From: Succinivibrio faecicola
Lineage (GTDB): Bacteria > Pseudomonadota > Gammaproteobacteria > Enterobacterales > Succinivibrionaceae
Length of the DNA: 64,000 nucleotides
Reading direction: 5' to 3'
Assembly: GCF_019448115.1 (NCBI RefSeq)
Contig: NZ_JAGFNY010000001.1
Location: forward strand, 124,001-188,000
Every line of letters begins with the position of its first letter. The first letter of the stretch is position 1. The translations under genes and the position numbers were made by a program. Under the pieces are notes generated by a model. It was given only the letters and a program-made list of their open reading frames with translations. It was not told where the DNA came from and did not search any database. Of the stretch, positions 28,378 to 38,679 are shown in pieces.

Positions 28378-29071
28378 CTGTGTCTTTCCTTTGTCTGTTT
28401 TCTTATTATTTATTATCATTATTAAAATATTATTATGATCCTGTAAATTTAAAGGACACTTAATTTTAGGAAATATACACCCAAAGTAAAGTTCATATAT
28501 CTCAAATTTGCATGTATATTGATTCTCTTTTCAATATTGTGAACTAGGCTTAGGATATATAATAAATCTCACATTTTTTAACTAATAATCATTATGAATT
28601 AGCATAAATCCAGTAAATTTTGTGACATTGTTGAAATTTTGCTCTCGCATCAAACAGTAATTAACAAAAAAAAGAAAAAAATGTTACTTTTTTATCGATA
28701 TTTTTTACTTTAAAAACAGATAACTAGAAAATTATTGAAAATTTTTAACACTCAAAAACAGCAGATCGAAAAAATTTATTTGAAGAAAGATCACAATTTA
28801 TTCAATCAAATCGAATTCTCTTAAATATTTAAAGGCACCTTTCTTTAAAACTCGTCACATTTATACATATCAAATCAGATAGTTATCTTCTTTTAAGAAA
28901 CTTAAAAAACTAAAATGTCAGTATACTTTTGACATACATCAAAATTTAAAATCGCAGTTTTGCCTATTTACATTTTTGTATAATCGTTTTACAAAATTTT
29001 CATTTGTTAATAATTCCTTTATTTTATGAAAATTTTGACATATGAACGATTATATTTTTTTGAGAAATTTT
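28378..29071. other. 694-base gene-free, AT-rich intergenic region
   Basis: No convincing ORF is seen on either strand between ytfK and the AGE-fold protein. The sequence is very AT-rich with long A and T runs, suited to H-NS binding. Near its right end are an FNR-like palindrome (28929-28942) and a TATAAT (28979-28984), annotated separately. Confidence 0.6.
28929..28984 (+). promoter_or_regulatory. promoter with FNR-like site before AGE-fold gene
   Basis: TTGACATACATCAA (28929-28942) matches the FNR consensus TTGAT-N4-ATCAA with one mismatch. TATAAT lies at 28979-28984. With a start point near 28991 the site is centred around -55, compatible with an upstream activator position. Function is inferred from consensus only. 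Confidence 0.5.
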
Positions 29072-30532
29072 ATGACTATAAAAAACATTTTCATGAGTGC
29101 TATGTGCTCTGCCTGCATTATGATTTCTAATCAGTGTATTGCAAAAACCGATCTTGAGAATCTGCCATCTTATGAAACATGGCTTGAACATGCTTCTTAT
29201 CTTGAAAAATTCTGGCTTCACAAGGATGCAAGAGGAGTTCCTGAAGGTAATTTCCCAACATGGCGTTGTAATGACGGCACATTAAGAAATCAATCTTTAT
29301 GCCCTTATGAAAGAGATATCGGTCAGATGCAGCATCTTACAGGTATTGATTTTGTTAGAATGAATACAAGACAGACATTTGCTTATGGTGCTCTATTCAA
29401 CATCACAGGTAACAAAGAAGCTTTAAGACTGCATATGGCTGGTGTTAAATTCCTTCTTGAGAAAATCAAGGATAAGGAAGGTGGCTATCATGTGCTCCTT
29501 GAAAAAGGTGAACCATTAGGATGGCCAAAAGGTGCACCTTTTACTGATTACCGTCTTGCAAGAACATCTCAGGATCTATCTTATGTGCTCATGGCTCTTT
29601 CTATGAATGCATATCTTACACACGATAAAAAAATCATTGATGAGTTAAGAGAAGCTCAAAAGTATATCTATGACACTTATTATGACAAGGAAAAAGGAAT
29701 TATCAGATGGTGCTTCTCTGATACTTATTTTGACAAGAAAGAACAGGTTGAGCTTGTAGCTATGCTCGATCAGTTAAATGCTTATCTTCTGTTGTCATAC
29801 AGACTGATGCCTGATACCTACAAAGCTGAGTGGGGGAAGATCATAAGACAAACCATCAAAGATATGAACAAGAATTTCTATACTAAAAAGTTAAACCGTT
29901 TTTATGGCTGTACTCATGACAAATCATGTTTTGATACAGAAAACGGAAGGCACATGGATAATGGTCACAGAGTAAAGACTTTCTGGATGGAATATCTTGC
30001 AGCATTAGCTCTGAATGACAATAACCTTGCTAATTTTGCAAAAAAAGGCATGATCCAAACATTAAACGGAGCTCTTACAAAAAATAAGAATGACTGGTAT
30101 GGCGACGATCTGCAAAGAGGTGCCGACTGGTGGGTATATGCAGAGCTTGATCAGAGTGCTCTGACTCTTGCTTTAAGCAACGATTATGATATGCCTGATA
30201 CCTTAAATCAGTGGGTCCACGACTTTACTGATAAAGAGTATGGTGAAATCAAGAATTTTGGTTTAAAGACATGGTTTTGGAGAAACGGTTTCCACTCAAC
30301 AGAACATGCTCTGATTGGCACAATTCTCAGCAATGCAATAAGAGCTAAACAGTGTACAGATGACAAGTGCAGAAATAACAACACAACTACTCTGCACTTT
30401 GCACCTGTTGACAGCAATGATACAAACTTCACACCTTACTACTACAGTGGTGATATTACTGACGTTAAACGTGACGGTCAGACTGTAAGTATCACCTTTA
30501 CAAATGTTGATCTGCCAAAGGCTGTTAAATAA
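29072..30532 (+). CDS. secreted AGE-fold (N-acylglucosamine 2-epimerase-like) protein
   Basis: The 486 residues have a signal peptide (MTIKNIFMSAMCSACIMISN, cut after CIA) and an (alpha/alpha)6-barrel pattern. NGFHSTEHALIGTILSNAI near the C-terminus matches the catalytic-histidine segment of AGE/mannose-isomerase-like enzymes. Cytoplasmic epimerases of this family lack export signals, so a periplasmic or outer-surface sugar-active role is more likely. The C-terminal 60 residues form an extra domain. An alternative ATG at 29042 would extend the protein by 10 residues; 29072 gives the better signal peptide. Confidence 0.75.
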   Translation: MTIKNIFMSAMCSACIMISNQCIAKTDLENLPSYETWLEHASYLEKFWLHKDARGVPEGNFPTWRCNDGTLRNQSLCPYERDIGQMQHLTGIDFVRMNTRQTFAYGALFNITGNKEALRLHMAGVKFLLEKIKDKEGGYHVLLEKGEPLGWPKGAPFTDYRLARTSQDLSYVLMALSMNAYLTHDKKIIDELREAQKYIYDTYYDKEKGIIRWCFSDTYFDKKEQVELVAMLDQLNAYLLLSYRLMPDTYKAEWGKIIRQTIKDMNKNFYTKKLNRFYGCTHDKSCFDTENGRHMDNGHRVKTFWMEYLAALALNDNNLANFAKKGMIQTLNGALTKNKNDWYGDDLQRGADWWVYAELDQSALTLALSNDYDMPDTLNQWVHDFTDKEYGEIKNFGLKTWFWRNGFHSTEHALIGTILSNAIRAKQCTDDKCRNNNTTTLHFAPVDSNDTNFTPYYYSGDITDVKRDGQTVSITFTNVDLPKAVK

Positions 30533-30548
30533 CTTTTGATTGATTTGT

Positions 30549-30580
30549 GCAGGTAACAATCTCCTACCTGCGCCTTTTTA
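30549..30580 (+). terminator. terminator after AGE-fold gene
   Basis: GCAGGTA (30549-30555) pairs with TACCTGC (30565-30571), followed by GCCTTTTT. Confidence 0.8.
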
Positions 30581-30753
30581 GAATAAATCTATGTCAGTAT
30601 TATCACTATATCGTGGTAAGAGATATTAACAACTAGTTTGCACCATGTTTTTAAGCTTTGTTTTAGGATTTCACATGATGAATCGAATACTAAAATAAAA
30701 GACAAACAGATGTCTGCACGAAAAAATTTTTGCAGTACTATGTCCTGCATTTT

Positions 30754-31224
30754 TTATTCAAATGATACTGGCTCCATAAAAGGAGTTATAAATCTTTTAA
30801 AATCAGTTTGTCTTCCGTCTATATCTATTACAAGAGCGCAGGCAGTCTTAAAGGATGGAGAGCATCTTTTCATATGGACAAATTCATATGAAAGATATTC
30901 AACTAAAGGTAAATGAGATACTAAAAGAACAGTATCATCAGGTTTACACACAGCCTCTACATATGAGATAACACTATCAACATCACCTGACGGAGTTAAA
31001 TCTGACAGGTAATCAAGATCTGAACTTTCTGCAAGAACTGATTTGACAATGCTAGCTGTCTGAACAGCTCTAGTCTTTGGTGAACATATAATCCTGTTTA
31101 CTGATCCTAAAAAGCTCTTTAACTGCATTGCAGTATCTAAAGCCTCTTTCTGACCAATTAATGACAATATTCTGTCATTATCTAAGAAAGTAGCCTCGCC
31201 GTGTCGCATCACAATAATTCTCAT
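30754..31224 (-). CDS. sixA: phosphohistidine phosphatase SixA
   Basis: This 156-residue histidine phosphatase carries the catalytic R7-H8-G9, SPKTRAVQTA and VSHLPLVEYL. SixA removes phosphate from histidine-phosphotransfer proteins; in E. coli its main role is on the PTS nitrogen branch NPr. Length matches E. coli (161). It stands alone on the minus strand, convergent with the AGE-fold gene. Confidence 0.88.
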   Translation of the reverse strand: MRIIVMRHGEATFLDNDRILSLIGQKEALDTAMQLKSFLGSVNRIICSPKTRAVQTASIVKSVLAESSDLDYLSDLTPSGDVDSVISYVEAVCKPDDTVLLVSHLPLVEYLSYEFVHMKRCSPSFKTACALVIDIDGRQTDFKRFITPFMEPVSFE

Positions 31225-31425
31225 AGCTCCACCTCTAATATAATCTTATCACTATGCAATTATCTTTTTGTACACAAATCAAATATTCTTTATATTTCTT
31301 TTAAAGCCTTTGAGCTTATTCAAATTATGACACTATGCTGTTAATTTAAAGCCAGATTAAGTTAAAATAAACTGAGTAAATGAGTTTTTCAATGATTGCA
31401 AAGGTTCAGGCATAAAGGTAAGAGA

Positions 31426-31824
31426 ATGGATTATAACTATCTTAAAAATAACCGAAATCTTAAAGCTTTTTTCAAAGATGCAACATCTGAAGAACTTGAA
31501 GGCATTATTCACAAACTTAATGAACTTTATACAGAGATTAAAAATAAGGAAATTGAAGAGGAACAGGCTAAAAAGAGAAAGGAAGAATTCTTATCTAATC
31601 TTTTAAACAAGCTTGATGAACAAAATCTTACTGTTGACGATCTTGCAGCACTAAAAGAGCTTCAGAAAAAAGATACAAGACAGAAAATGGCTCCTAAATA
31701 TGAATATACAGCTTTAGATGGAAAAACATATTTATGGTCAGGACAAGGAAAGATCCCAAAGCTTTTAAGAGAGGTTATGCAAAGAGACGGTATTACAGAT
31801 AAGAATCACTACCTGATTAAGTAA
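31426..31824 (+). CDS. H-NS-family nucleoid-associated protein
   Basis: The 132 residues consist of an N-terminal coiled-coil dimerisation region (lysine/glutamate-rich, about 20-80) and a C-terminal DNA-binding domain. That domain is visible as YTALDGKTYLWSGQGKIPKLL, equivalent to TWTGQGRTP of H-NS with K for R in the AT-hook-like QGR loop. It would silence AT-rich DNA. The ATG at 31426 follows AAAGGTAAGAG and gives a family-sized protein; an in-frame ATG at 31396 is less likely. Confidence 0.88.
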   Translation: MDYNYLKNNRNLKAFFKDATSEELEGIIHKLNELYTEIKNKEIEEEQAKKRKEEFLSNLLNKLDEQNLTVDDLAALKELQKKDTRQKMAPKYEYTALDGKTYLWSGQGKIPKLLREVMQRDGITDKNHYLIK

Positions 31825-31846
31825 ACTTATCAGGTAGCAATATATA

Positions 31847-32539
31847 TTAGATTAAAGACTCATTAATGCTATTTAAGGTAGCAACAGGATCATCTGACTG
31901 AGTAATTGGTCTGCCAATCACAAGATAGTCAGATCCCTGAATTACAGCCTCTTTAGGTGTCATAACACGCTTCTGATCACCAAGTGCAGCACCTGCAGGA
32001 CGAATACCAGGTGTAACACATACAAAAGGTTTTTCAATATTCTCTCTTATAAGAGGAACTTCCTGAGCTGAACAAACCACACCATCAAGCATTGACTGTT
32101 TTACAAGTTTTGCAAGTCTGATTACCTGATCTTTTGGCTCCATATCAAGACCAATTGAGCTAAGCTGAGCTCTGTCCATTGATGTTAGAACAGTAACAGC
32201 AATAAGCAATGGTCTGTTTTCAAATTTTTCTATTGCCTCACGTGCTTTTTCCATCATTACATTACCACCTGATGAATGGACATTAACCATCCATACACCA
32301 AGTCTTGCAGCAGCTTCACAAGCCTTTGCAACAGTATTTGGAATATCGTGATATTTTAAATCAAGAAAAACTTTAAAACCTTTATCAACAAGCTTTGATA
32401 CAAACTGTGGACCTGCAGTTGTAAATAATTCATTTCCAACTTTTAGTTTACAAAGTTCTGGATTAACTTTTGATACGAAATCTAAAGCTTTACTCTGCTC
32501 ATCATAATCAAGGGCTACAATTACTTTAGGATCTTTCAT
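31847..32539 (-). CDS. pyrF: orotidine 5'-phosphate decarboxylase
   Basis: This 230-residue enzyme makes UMP from OMP, the last step of pyrimidine synthesis. The catalytic LDLKYHDIPNTV and GVWMVNVHSSGG, VTVLTSM, VTPGIRP and VIGRPITQ are intact. The ATG at 32539 follows GGAG by seven bases and starts just after the lapB stop; an overlapping ATG at 32551 is possible. It ends the ihfB-lapA-lapB-pyrF block, in the E. coli order. Confidence 0.96.
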   Translation of the reverse strand: MKDPKVIVALDYDEQSKALDFVSKVNPELCKLKVGNELFTTAGPQFVSKLVDKGFKVFLDLKYHDIPNTVAKACEAAARLGVWMVNVHSSGGNVMMEKAREAIEKFENRPLLIAVTVLTSMDRAQLSSIGLDMEPKDQVIRLAKLVKQSMLDGVVCSAQEVPLIRENIEKPFVCVTPGIRPAGAALGDQKRVMTPKEAVIQGSDYLVIGRPITQSDDPVATLNSINESLI

Positions 32540-32540
32540 T

Positions 32541-33704
32541 CTAATCTCCATCTAGTCCTGTTTTGGTTTTAAGGCTATCCCATTTTCTGCATGATGGGCA
32601 TTGATAAAACTGAATTCTGCTTTCAAAACCGCAGTTCTTGCAGACATAACGGTTGTTGCTTGCAATCTGAGCATCAAACAGAGATTTAATCTTTAAAATA
32701 GATTCATGTGATGTAACAGGATCTTTTTTAGAATTTAATTCAAGATACTCGGATAAAAGTTTTAAATTAGGTTTTGCACTGATAATATTCTGGATATGTG
32801 CAAGCGCATCATCAACACCTGAATTCTGCTCTACACATTTTACATATTCGATAATTACATCAGCTGAATTTGTTCTTTGTACAAGATCTTCAAGTGCAAA
32901 ACGATAGTTAGGATCGGCACTGTTCTGGAAACACTTTTTTAATGTCACAAGACATAAAGGACCGCTTTCAGGATCAGCTGAACTTGCATATTTAACATAT
33001 TCAATAGCTTCTTGATATTCATTATTCTTTATCTTCAGTTCAGCCATCTCAATAAGAGCACGGACACATTTTGAATCTGTCACTAAAGCTCTTTTTAGAT
33101 ATTCTTCTGACTGCTTGTAATCTGCATTTAAAGAAAACTTCTTTGCAACTTCACAGTAGTAGTTTGAAAGCTGAACATATGAATTCTTATCAAGATAGTC
33201 TGAATAATGGTTGGCAATCTGTATTGCTTTTTCAAAATCCTGCTCTTTTTCATAAAGACTTAATAGAAGCATAACAGCTGTCTTTCTAAGTCTTGGGATA
33301 TCAATAACATCAGATAGGATCTTTTCAGCTCTGTCTAATAGACCTGCACTTAAAAAATCTCTTATAAGCTCAATTTTTGCAAGTTCTCTTTCAGACTCAT
33401 CTAAAGATGAATCATTTGACATCTTTTCATGAAGAGAAATAGCTTTATCAACCTCACCTTGCTGTCTGAATAGATTACCAAGAGCCAAAGAAGATTCGTA
33501 TGTCTGATCGATACTGTTAAGATATGCAATAAACTTATCAACGGCTTTTTCCTGCTTATTGCTTAATAGATAGTCAAAGCCTTTAAGGTAAATTGAATCC
33601 TGTCTGTTTTTATCATTCTCTCTTTTCTGCTTAGAGGTTGATCTGCCCATAAAATAACCATAAAGGGCAGCAACAGGTAAGAGTAAAAATAGAAGTTCAA
33701 ACAT
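32541..33704 (-). CDS. lapB: lipopolysaccharide assembly protein LapB (YciM)
   Basis: This 387-residue membrane-anchored regulator of LPS synthesis directs LpxC degradation by FtsH. It has an N-terminal membrane segment (1-20), TPR repeats through residue 340 and a rubredoxin-type zinc site with C355, C358, C369 and C372. Gene order and length match E. coli (389). The start overlaps the lapA stop at 33704, so the two are coupled. Confidence 0.95.
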   Translation of the reverse strand: MFELLFLLLPVAALYGYFMGRSTSKQKRENDKNRQDSIYLKGFDYLLSNKQEKAVDKFIAYLNSIDQTYESSLALGNLFRQQGEVDKAISLHEKMSNDSSLDESERELAKIELIRDFLSAGLLDRAEKILSDVIDIPRLRKTAVMLLLSLYEKEQDFEKAIQIANHYSDYLDKNSYVQLSNYYCEVAKKFSLNADYKQSEEYLKRALVTDSKCVRALIEMAELKIKNNEYQEAIEYVKYASSADPESGPLCLVTLKKCFQNSADPNYRFALEDLVQRTNSADVIIEYVKCVEQNSGVDDALAHIQNIISAKPNLKLLSEYLELNSKKDPVTSHESILKIKSLFDAQIASNNRYVCKNCGFESRIQFYQCPSCRKWDSLKTKTGLDGD

Positions 33705-33991
33705 TATTTAGAAGAGATATCCTGATCTGCTGTAGTTTTCTTTTTCAGACGGTTAAACTGAGTTTTTGCAACTTTAAGCTGTAACCAGAGCTTAAATGTT
33801 AGGAACATTGAGCAGTAAACACCAAGTACAAGGCCAAAAAGAAGACCTATAACCAGAACTGAAGCTAATGAAATTTCTTTTTTTACAAAGAGAAAATCAA
33901 ACATGACCAGGCTATCATTAGAAGCTCCAATGGCAAGTCCTACAACAATAAAAACAGCAAGAATTAAGAAATAGAACCAAAACTTGATCAT
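33704..33991 (-). CDS. lapA: lipopolysaccharide assembly protein LapA (DUF1049)
   Basis: The 95 residues have two membrane segments (about 3-20 and 41-62) around the NDSLVMFDFLFVKKEISLA segment typical of LapA/YciS, and a basic cytoplasmic tail. It partners LapB in controlling LpxC turnover. It sits between ihfB and lapB in the usual order. Confidence 0.92.
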   Translation of the reverse strand: MIKFWFYFLILAVFIVVGLAIGASNDSLVMFDFLFVKKEISLASVLVIGLLFGLVLGVYCSMFLTFKLWLQLKVAKTQFNRLKKKTTADQDISSK

Positions 33992-34101
33992 GAATTTCCC
34001 CGATTTTTTGTTACTGTGTTACATAATAACACAAGGCGCAACAAACCTCATTAAAATATTGAGGAATGCTGAGCCTTTTATGTTTAATAAGAAAAATTTT
34101 A

Positions 34102-34392
34102 TTACTTTGAAGCAACAGTATTGACTCTGTCTCTTAATTCAACACCTGGCTTAAAATGCACAACTCGTCTTTTAGAGAGCTGAACCTGTTCACCTGTTTT
34201 TGGATTATGTGCAATTCGAGGTTCGTGAACACGCACCTCAAAACTTCCAAAACCTCTAATTTCAATACGATCGCCATCTGATAAGGTTTCAATCATTATT
34301 TCAAAAATTTCTCGAACTGCTGAATCAACTTCTGCTGGACTCTGAAATGGAAATTTTTTGGTTAATGCTTCAATTAGCTCTGCTCGTGTCAT
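34102..34392 (-). CDS. ihfB: integration host factor subunit beta
   Basis: The 96-residue DNA-bending protein shows RGFGSFEVR and the DNA-intercalating proline arm (RIAHNPKTGEQV). IHF binds specific sites in promoters, att sites and origins as a heterodimer with IhfA. It lies 110 bases before lapA. In E. coli rpsA is directly upstream; here a Maf-like gene on the other strand intervenes. Confidence 0.95.
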   Translation of the reverse strand: MTRAELIEALTKKFPFQSPAEVDSAVREIFEIMIETLSDGDRIEIRGFGSFEVRVHEPRIAHNPKTGEQVQLSKRRVVHFKPGVELRDRVNTVASK

Positions 34393-34668
34393 CTAAAACT
34401 CCCTAATTGATTATTATCTGCTCTAATAATAGCAATAATTTTTAATTTCTCTATGATTTACAAGAAAATTTTTGAAAATAACTATAAATTTTCGTAAATT
34501 TATGAACTACAGCTTATTTTTTTTAATACTTATTTTCAAAAATCATGATCATGAACTATAAATGATCACATTTTTTAAAGCAATTATCAATTAATACAGA
34601 CATTTAATTCTTTTTTGTATTTTTTCGTATACACTTAAAGAAGATTATTTTGTATGTGAAAGACTTTT

Positions 34669-35970
34669 ATGAATAACATTCTTGATATCTTAAAAACTAA
34701 AAACCCTGAATTTTATAACCAGCTGAAAAAAGCATTTGATGAAGCTTCCTATGAACTTCGTACCGATGAAGGTATGCAAACTACGATAATTGCAGACAAT
34801 ATTCAGCTAACATCGCATCATGACAGAATGCATTGTGCAGAATACAGATGCAGAAAACTAGACTTAAATGAGCCTATTTCAATTTATGGTATGGGACTTG
34901 GAGATGAAATCAGATATATCCTTGAAAAAAATCCAAAAGCCAATATCAATCTTTTTATTCTAAATGAAGCTCTATTCTATTTTCTTGTGCAGAATATTGA
35001 AGATTTTACTGATCTTCTTGCTACAAATGTTAATCTTATAATTGCAGATGATGATACTCCATATGTAAAAAACAGTATCATTATTCCATCTGAGGTTTAT
35101 ATAGACTTCAAACATAACAATAAAATCAAGATTAAGCTTGCTAATATTCTTGATTACGATTTTGCATCAGTTAATTCAACAAATAGAATTTTAAGATTCA
35201 GTGTTAATAATCTTAATATGAATAAGGCAGCAAAAATATTTGATAGGATAAAACCTCTTAACAATGATGATATAAATGCGCTGAAAGCTGATGAATATAT
35301 TGTTCTTGCATCAGGTCCTTCATTAAAAGATAACATTGAAAAAATCAAAGAGCTTCAGTCAAAAGGTATCAAAACAGTTGCTGTTGATACAGCTCTTGCA
35401 TGCTTAAACAATTACAATATCATTCCTAATATTATCGTATCGCATGATCCTATCGTTTATGTGCAGTTCAAAAACCTGATCCTCAAAAATAAAGATAATT
35501 TCAAAAATACATTTTTAATATGCTCTGCTCATTCTGAACAGGCTTTTATCGAAGACTATCCAGGTCCAATAAAATACATATTTGATGACAATGATGTGAA
35601 GATTGTTCCTGAAATAGATTGTGAACTTAAGAACTTTATTAAATTTGCAGGATCTGTTCTTTTAGAAACAACAGCAATCTTAAAAAGAGTTTCACCAAAG
35701 AAGATCCATCTGTTCGGCTGTGATTTTGCATACAAGGGCAATACAACTCATGCTGGTAATTTATATAATGAAGTTTCTGAAAAGGATACAAAAAAGAACT
35801 ATGGATCATTCATAAAAATATTATGCAATGATGGTCAGTATCAGAATACGCTTAAGTCTTTTGCCTTATACAGAGACTATTTAGAAGCAGACATTAAATC
35901 ATCACCTAATACTGAATATATTAATTATTCAAAGACAGGTGCTATTATTAAAGGTGCAAAACTAGGATAG
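34669..35970 (+). CDS. Maf/DUF115-type motility accessory protein
   Basis: The 433 residues carry a DUF115 (MptE-like) Rossmann domain, with YIVLASGPSLKDNIEKIKEL, TVAVDTALACLNNYNIIPN, VSHDP, FAGSVLLETTAILKR and KKIHLFGCDFAY. Maf proteins of this type transfer nonulosonic acids such as pseudaminic or legionaminic acid to flagellin in other bacteria. No flagellin or sugar-synthesis gene is in this window. It occupies the ihfB-rpsA gap on the opposite strand to its neighbours, so it was probably inserted there. Confidence 0.8.
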   Translation: MNNILDILKTKNPEFYNQLKKAFDEASYELRTDEGMQTTIIADNIQLTSHHDRMHCAEYRCRKLDLNEPISIYGMGLGDEIRYILEKNPKANINLFILNEALFYFLVQNIEDFTDLLATNVNLIIADDDTPYVKNSIIIPSEVYIDFKHNNKIKIKLANILDYDFASVNSTNRILRFSVNNLNMNKAAKIFDRIKPLNNDDINALKADEYIVLASGPSLKDNIEKIKELQSKGIKTVAVDTALACLNNYNIIPNIIVSHDPIVYVQFKNLILKNKDNFKNTFLICSAHSEQAFIEDYPGPIKYIFDDNDVKIVPEIDCELKNFIKFAGSVLLETTAILKRVSPKKIHLFGCDFAYKGNTTHAGNLYNEVSEKDTKKNYGSFIKILCNDGQYQNTLKSFALYRDYLEADIKSSPNTEYINYSKTGAIIKGAKLG

Positions 35971-36003
35971 AACTTACTTTTATCGGAAGTTAATAGATAC
36001 GAA

Positions 36004-36030
36004 AAGGCCCTGCAATGCAGGGCCTTCTTT
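36004..36030. terminator. bidirectional terminator between Maf-like gene and rpsA
   Basis: AAGGCCCTGCA (36004-36014) and TGCAGGGCCTT (36016-36026) form a long perfect stem. T-rich sequence follows on the plus strand and AAAA precedes it for the minus strand. Confidence 0.9.
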
Positions 36031-36047
36031 ATAGCTTTAAGAGCTTA

Positions 36048-37715
36048 TTACTGCTTCTTAGCAGCAGCGAAAGCTGCTTCCATAGTAGTAGTTGTAGGCT
36101 CAGCTGCCTTCTGGTTTACAGACTCTAAAGCTTCCTTCTCCTCAGCCTCATCCTTAGCACGAACTGATAAGGTGATCTGACGGGTCTTACGATCAACGTT
36201 TACGAACTTAGCTTCGATCTCGTCGCCAACTGAAACAACTGTAGTTGCATCGTCAACGCGGTCACGTGATAAGTCTGAAGCCTTGATGTAGCCAGTAATG
36301 CCTTCTGCTAATTCAACAGTTGCACCACGTGCATCAACTTCGGTAACCTTACCGGTTACAACTGAACCCTTACGGTGTGATGCGCAGTAATCTGCAAATG
36401 GATCCTCAGAGATCTGCTTTAAGCCTAATGAGATACGCTCACGCTCTGGATCTACCTGAAGAACGATAGCGGTGATTTCGTCACCCTTCTTGAAGTTGCG
36501 AACAGCTTCTTCACCAGCCTGCTGCCATGAGATGTCTGATAAGTGTACTAAACCATCAATACCGCCATCTAAACCGATGAAGATACCGAAGTCAGTGATT
36601 GACTTGATCTTACCAGTTACCTTCTCACCCTTTGAGTGAGACTCAGCAAACTCGATCCAAGGATTTGCCTTGCACTGCTTTAAGCCTAAAGAAATACGAC
36701 GACGCTCCTCGTCTAACTCTAGAACCTTAACCTTTACCTTGTCGCCAACTGAAACGATCTTAGATGGGTGGCAGTTCTTGTTGGTCCAATCCATCTCTGA
36801 TACGTGTACTAAGCCTTCAACGCCATCAGCGATTTCAACGAAGCAACCATAATCGGTTAAGTTGGTAACCTTACCCTCGATCTCAGAATTCTCTGGGAAG
36901 CGAGCTGCAATGTTTGCCCATGGATCTTCACCTAACTGCTTTAAGCCTAAAGATACGCGTGAACGCTCACGGTCGAACTTAAGAACCTTAACAGTAACTT
37001 CCTCACCAACTGCAACGATCTCTGAAGGGTGCTTAACTCTCTTCCAAGCCATGTCAGTGATGTGTAATAAGCCATCAACGCCACCAAGGTCAACGAATGC
37101 ACCGTAATCGGTAAGGTTCTTGATGATACCCTTAACAGTCTGACCTTCAGCTAAGTTAGCTAATACGTTCTCACGATCAGCTGAGCTTTCAGTCTCGATA
37201 ACAGCACGACGTGAAACAACAACATTGTTGCGCTTCTGGTCTAACTTGATAACCTTGAACTGCTGCTCTTTGCCTTCGATGTGTGCAGTGTCACGTACTG
37301 GACGTACATCTACTAATGAACCTGGTAAGAATGCGCGGATACCGCCTAACTGTACGGTGAAGCCACCCTTTACCTTGCCATCGATGATACCAACAACAGT
37401 TTCGTTCTTGTTGAAAGCGTCTTCTAACTTGATCCAAGCCTCGTTACGCTTTGCCTTTTCGCGAGAAACCTGAGTTTCACCGTCGCCTGACTCAACAGAC
37501 TCTAAAGCTACGTCAACTGTATCGCCAACCTTAACTTCTAACTCACCAGCAGCGTTTAAGAACTGCTCCTGTGGGATTGCAGACTCTGACTTTAAGCCAG
37601 TGTCAACAATAACAAAGCCGTTGTCAATTTTAACAATAGTACCTTTAACCATTGAACCTGGACGGGTTTCAATATTCTGTAAGGACTCTTCGAAAAGTTG
37701 TGCAAATGATTCCAT
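36048..37715 (-). CDS. rpsA: 30S ribosomal protein S1
   Basis: This 555-residue mRNA-binding ribosomal protein consists of six S1 OB-fold repeats, seen in the recurring GxVxxxxDFG/YGxFVxLxxxxGLxH pattern. It begins [12 protein letters not shown] as in E. coli. It brings mRNA to the ribosome. Codon choice is visibly stricter than in neighbours, as expected for high expression. It lies 88 bases after cmk, with a hairpin between them. Confidence 0.97.
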   Translation of the reverse strand: MESFAQLFEESLQNIETRPGSMVKGTIVKIDNGFVIVDTGLKSESAIPQEQFLNAAGELEVKVGDTVDVALESVESGDGETQVSREKAKRNEAWIKLEDAFNKNETVVGIIDGKVKGGFTVQLGGIRAFLPGSLVDVRPVRDTAHIEGKEQQFKVIKLDQKRNNVVVSRRAVIETESSADRENVLANLAEGQTVKGIIKNLTDYGAFVDLGGVDGLLHITDMAWKRVKHPSEIVAVGEEVTVKVLKFDRERSRVSLGLKQLGEDPWANIAARFPENSEIEGKVTNLTDYGCFVEIADGVEGLVHVSEMDWTNKNCHPSKIVSVGDKVKVKVLELDEERRRISLGLKQCKANPWIEFAESHSKGEKVTGKIKSITDFGIFIGLDGGIDGLVHLSDISWQQAGEEAVRNFKKGDEITAIVLQVDPERERISLGLKQISEDPFADYCASHRKGSVVTGKVTEVDARGATVELAEGITGYIKASDLSRDRVDDATTVVSVGDEIEAKFVNVDRKTRQITLSVRAKDEAEEKEALESVNQKAAEPTTTTMEAAFAAAKKQ

Positions 37716-37773
37716 TAAAAGGATTCCTAAAAAAGCTCCAAAGCCTCATGCTTAAGGAGGGTTGATAAATAAA

Positions 37774-37793
37774 GACAATCATCCATGACTGTC
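37774..37793 (-). other. hairpin between cmk and rpsA
   Basis: GACAATCATCCATGACTGTC pairs with itself over about 9 bp with one wobble. It lies 59 bases before rpsA. It could be a processing or attenuation site in the cmk-rpsA transcript; no U-tract follows on the minus strand. Confidence 0.4.
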
Positions 37794-37803
37794 AGAAAAA
37801 AAC

Positions 37804-38487
37804 TTAAATTCTGATACCTGTCTTCTTGAAGATATAGTCACAAGCAGTCTTGTAAACTTCTTCAATCGTCATATCTGAAGTATCAATAACCAGTGCATCA
37901 TCAGCTGGCTTTAATGGTGCTACAGGACGGTTACGGTCTCTGTCATCACGCTCTTTGATTTCAGCTAATACTTTCTGATAATCAGCTTCTTTGCCTTTCT
38001 GCTGTAACTGAAGCATTCTTCTGTTTGCTCTTACTTCAGCACTGGCATCTAAAAACAGTTTTACATTTGCCTTTGGAAAAACGACAGTTCCCATATCACG
38101 GCCATCTGCAATAAGACCAGGCTCTTTTAAGAACTCTCTTTGTCTTTGCAAAAGTGCCATTCTAACTGATGGATAAGCTGCAACCTTACTTGCATTGTTG
38201 CCAGCCTCTTCAGTTCTGATCTCTGATGAAACATCTTCACCATTTAAAAGAACATGAACACCATCATCAAGGCATTCAAAGGATAAATTCAGAAGTTTTG
38301 CTTCCTGAACTACTGATTCCTCATCAAACAAAGCAAGGCCGGCTTTTCTTACTGCATAGCCTAAAACTCTGTATATAGCACCAGAATCAAGTAACTCATA
38401 ATCAAGTGCTGATGCGAGTCTTTTTGTCAGCTCGCCTTTACCTACGCCACTTGGGCCGTCTACTGCGATTACAATTGCTTCTGCCAT
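37804..38487 (-). CDS. cmk: cytidylate kinase
   Basis: This 227-residue kinase phosphorylates CMP and dCMP. The P-loop [34 protein letters not shown] and the arginine-rich [13 protein letters not shown] are all present. Length equals E. coli Cmk (227). Order cmk-rpsA is conserved. Confidence 0.97.
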   Translation of the reverse strand: MAEAIVIAVDGPSGVGKGELTKRLASALDYELLDSGAIYRVLGYAVRKAGLALFDEESVVQEAKLLNLSFECLDDGVHVLLNGEDVSSEIRTEEAGNNASKVAAYPSVRMALLQRQREFLKEPGLIADGRDMGTVVFPKANVKLFLDASAEVRANRRMLQLQQKGKEADYQKVLAEIKERDDRDRNRPVAPLKPADDALVIDTSDMTIEEVYKTACDYIFKKTGIRI

Positions 38488-38679
38488 TTTTTATCCTTAT
38501 ATTTTTAAGATTGCTATTCTAACAGAAAAATATCCCATTTATACAGTCTTTTTTGCATATAAATGCATTTTTTTACTATTTATGCTAAATATTTTCATAA
38601 GCTTTGTTTTTTGATTATTAGTATTTTTCTTTGTGATAGAATACTGCAAATTCAATATGGTTATTACTAGGAAATTGTT

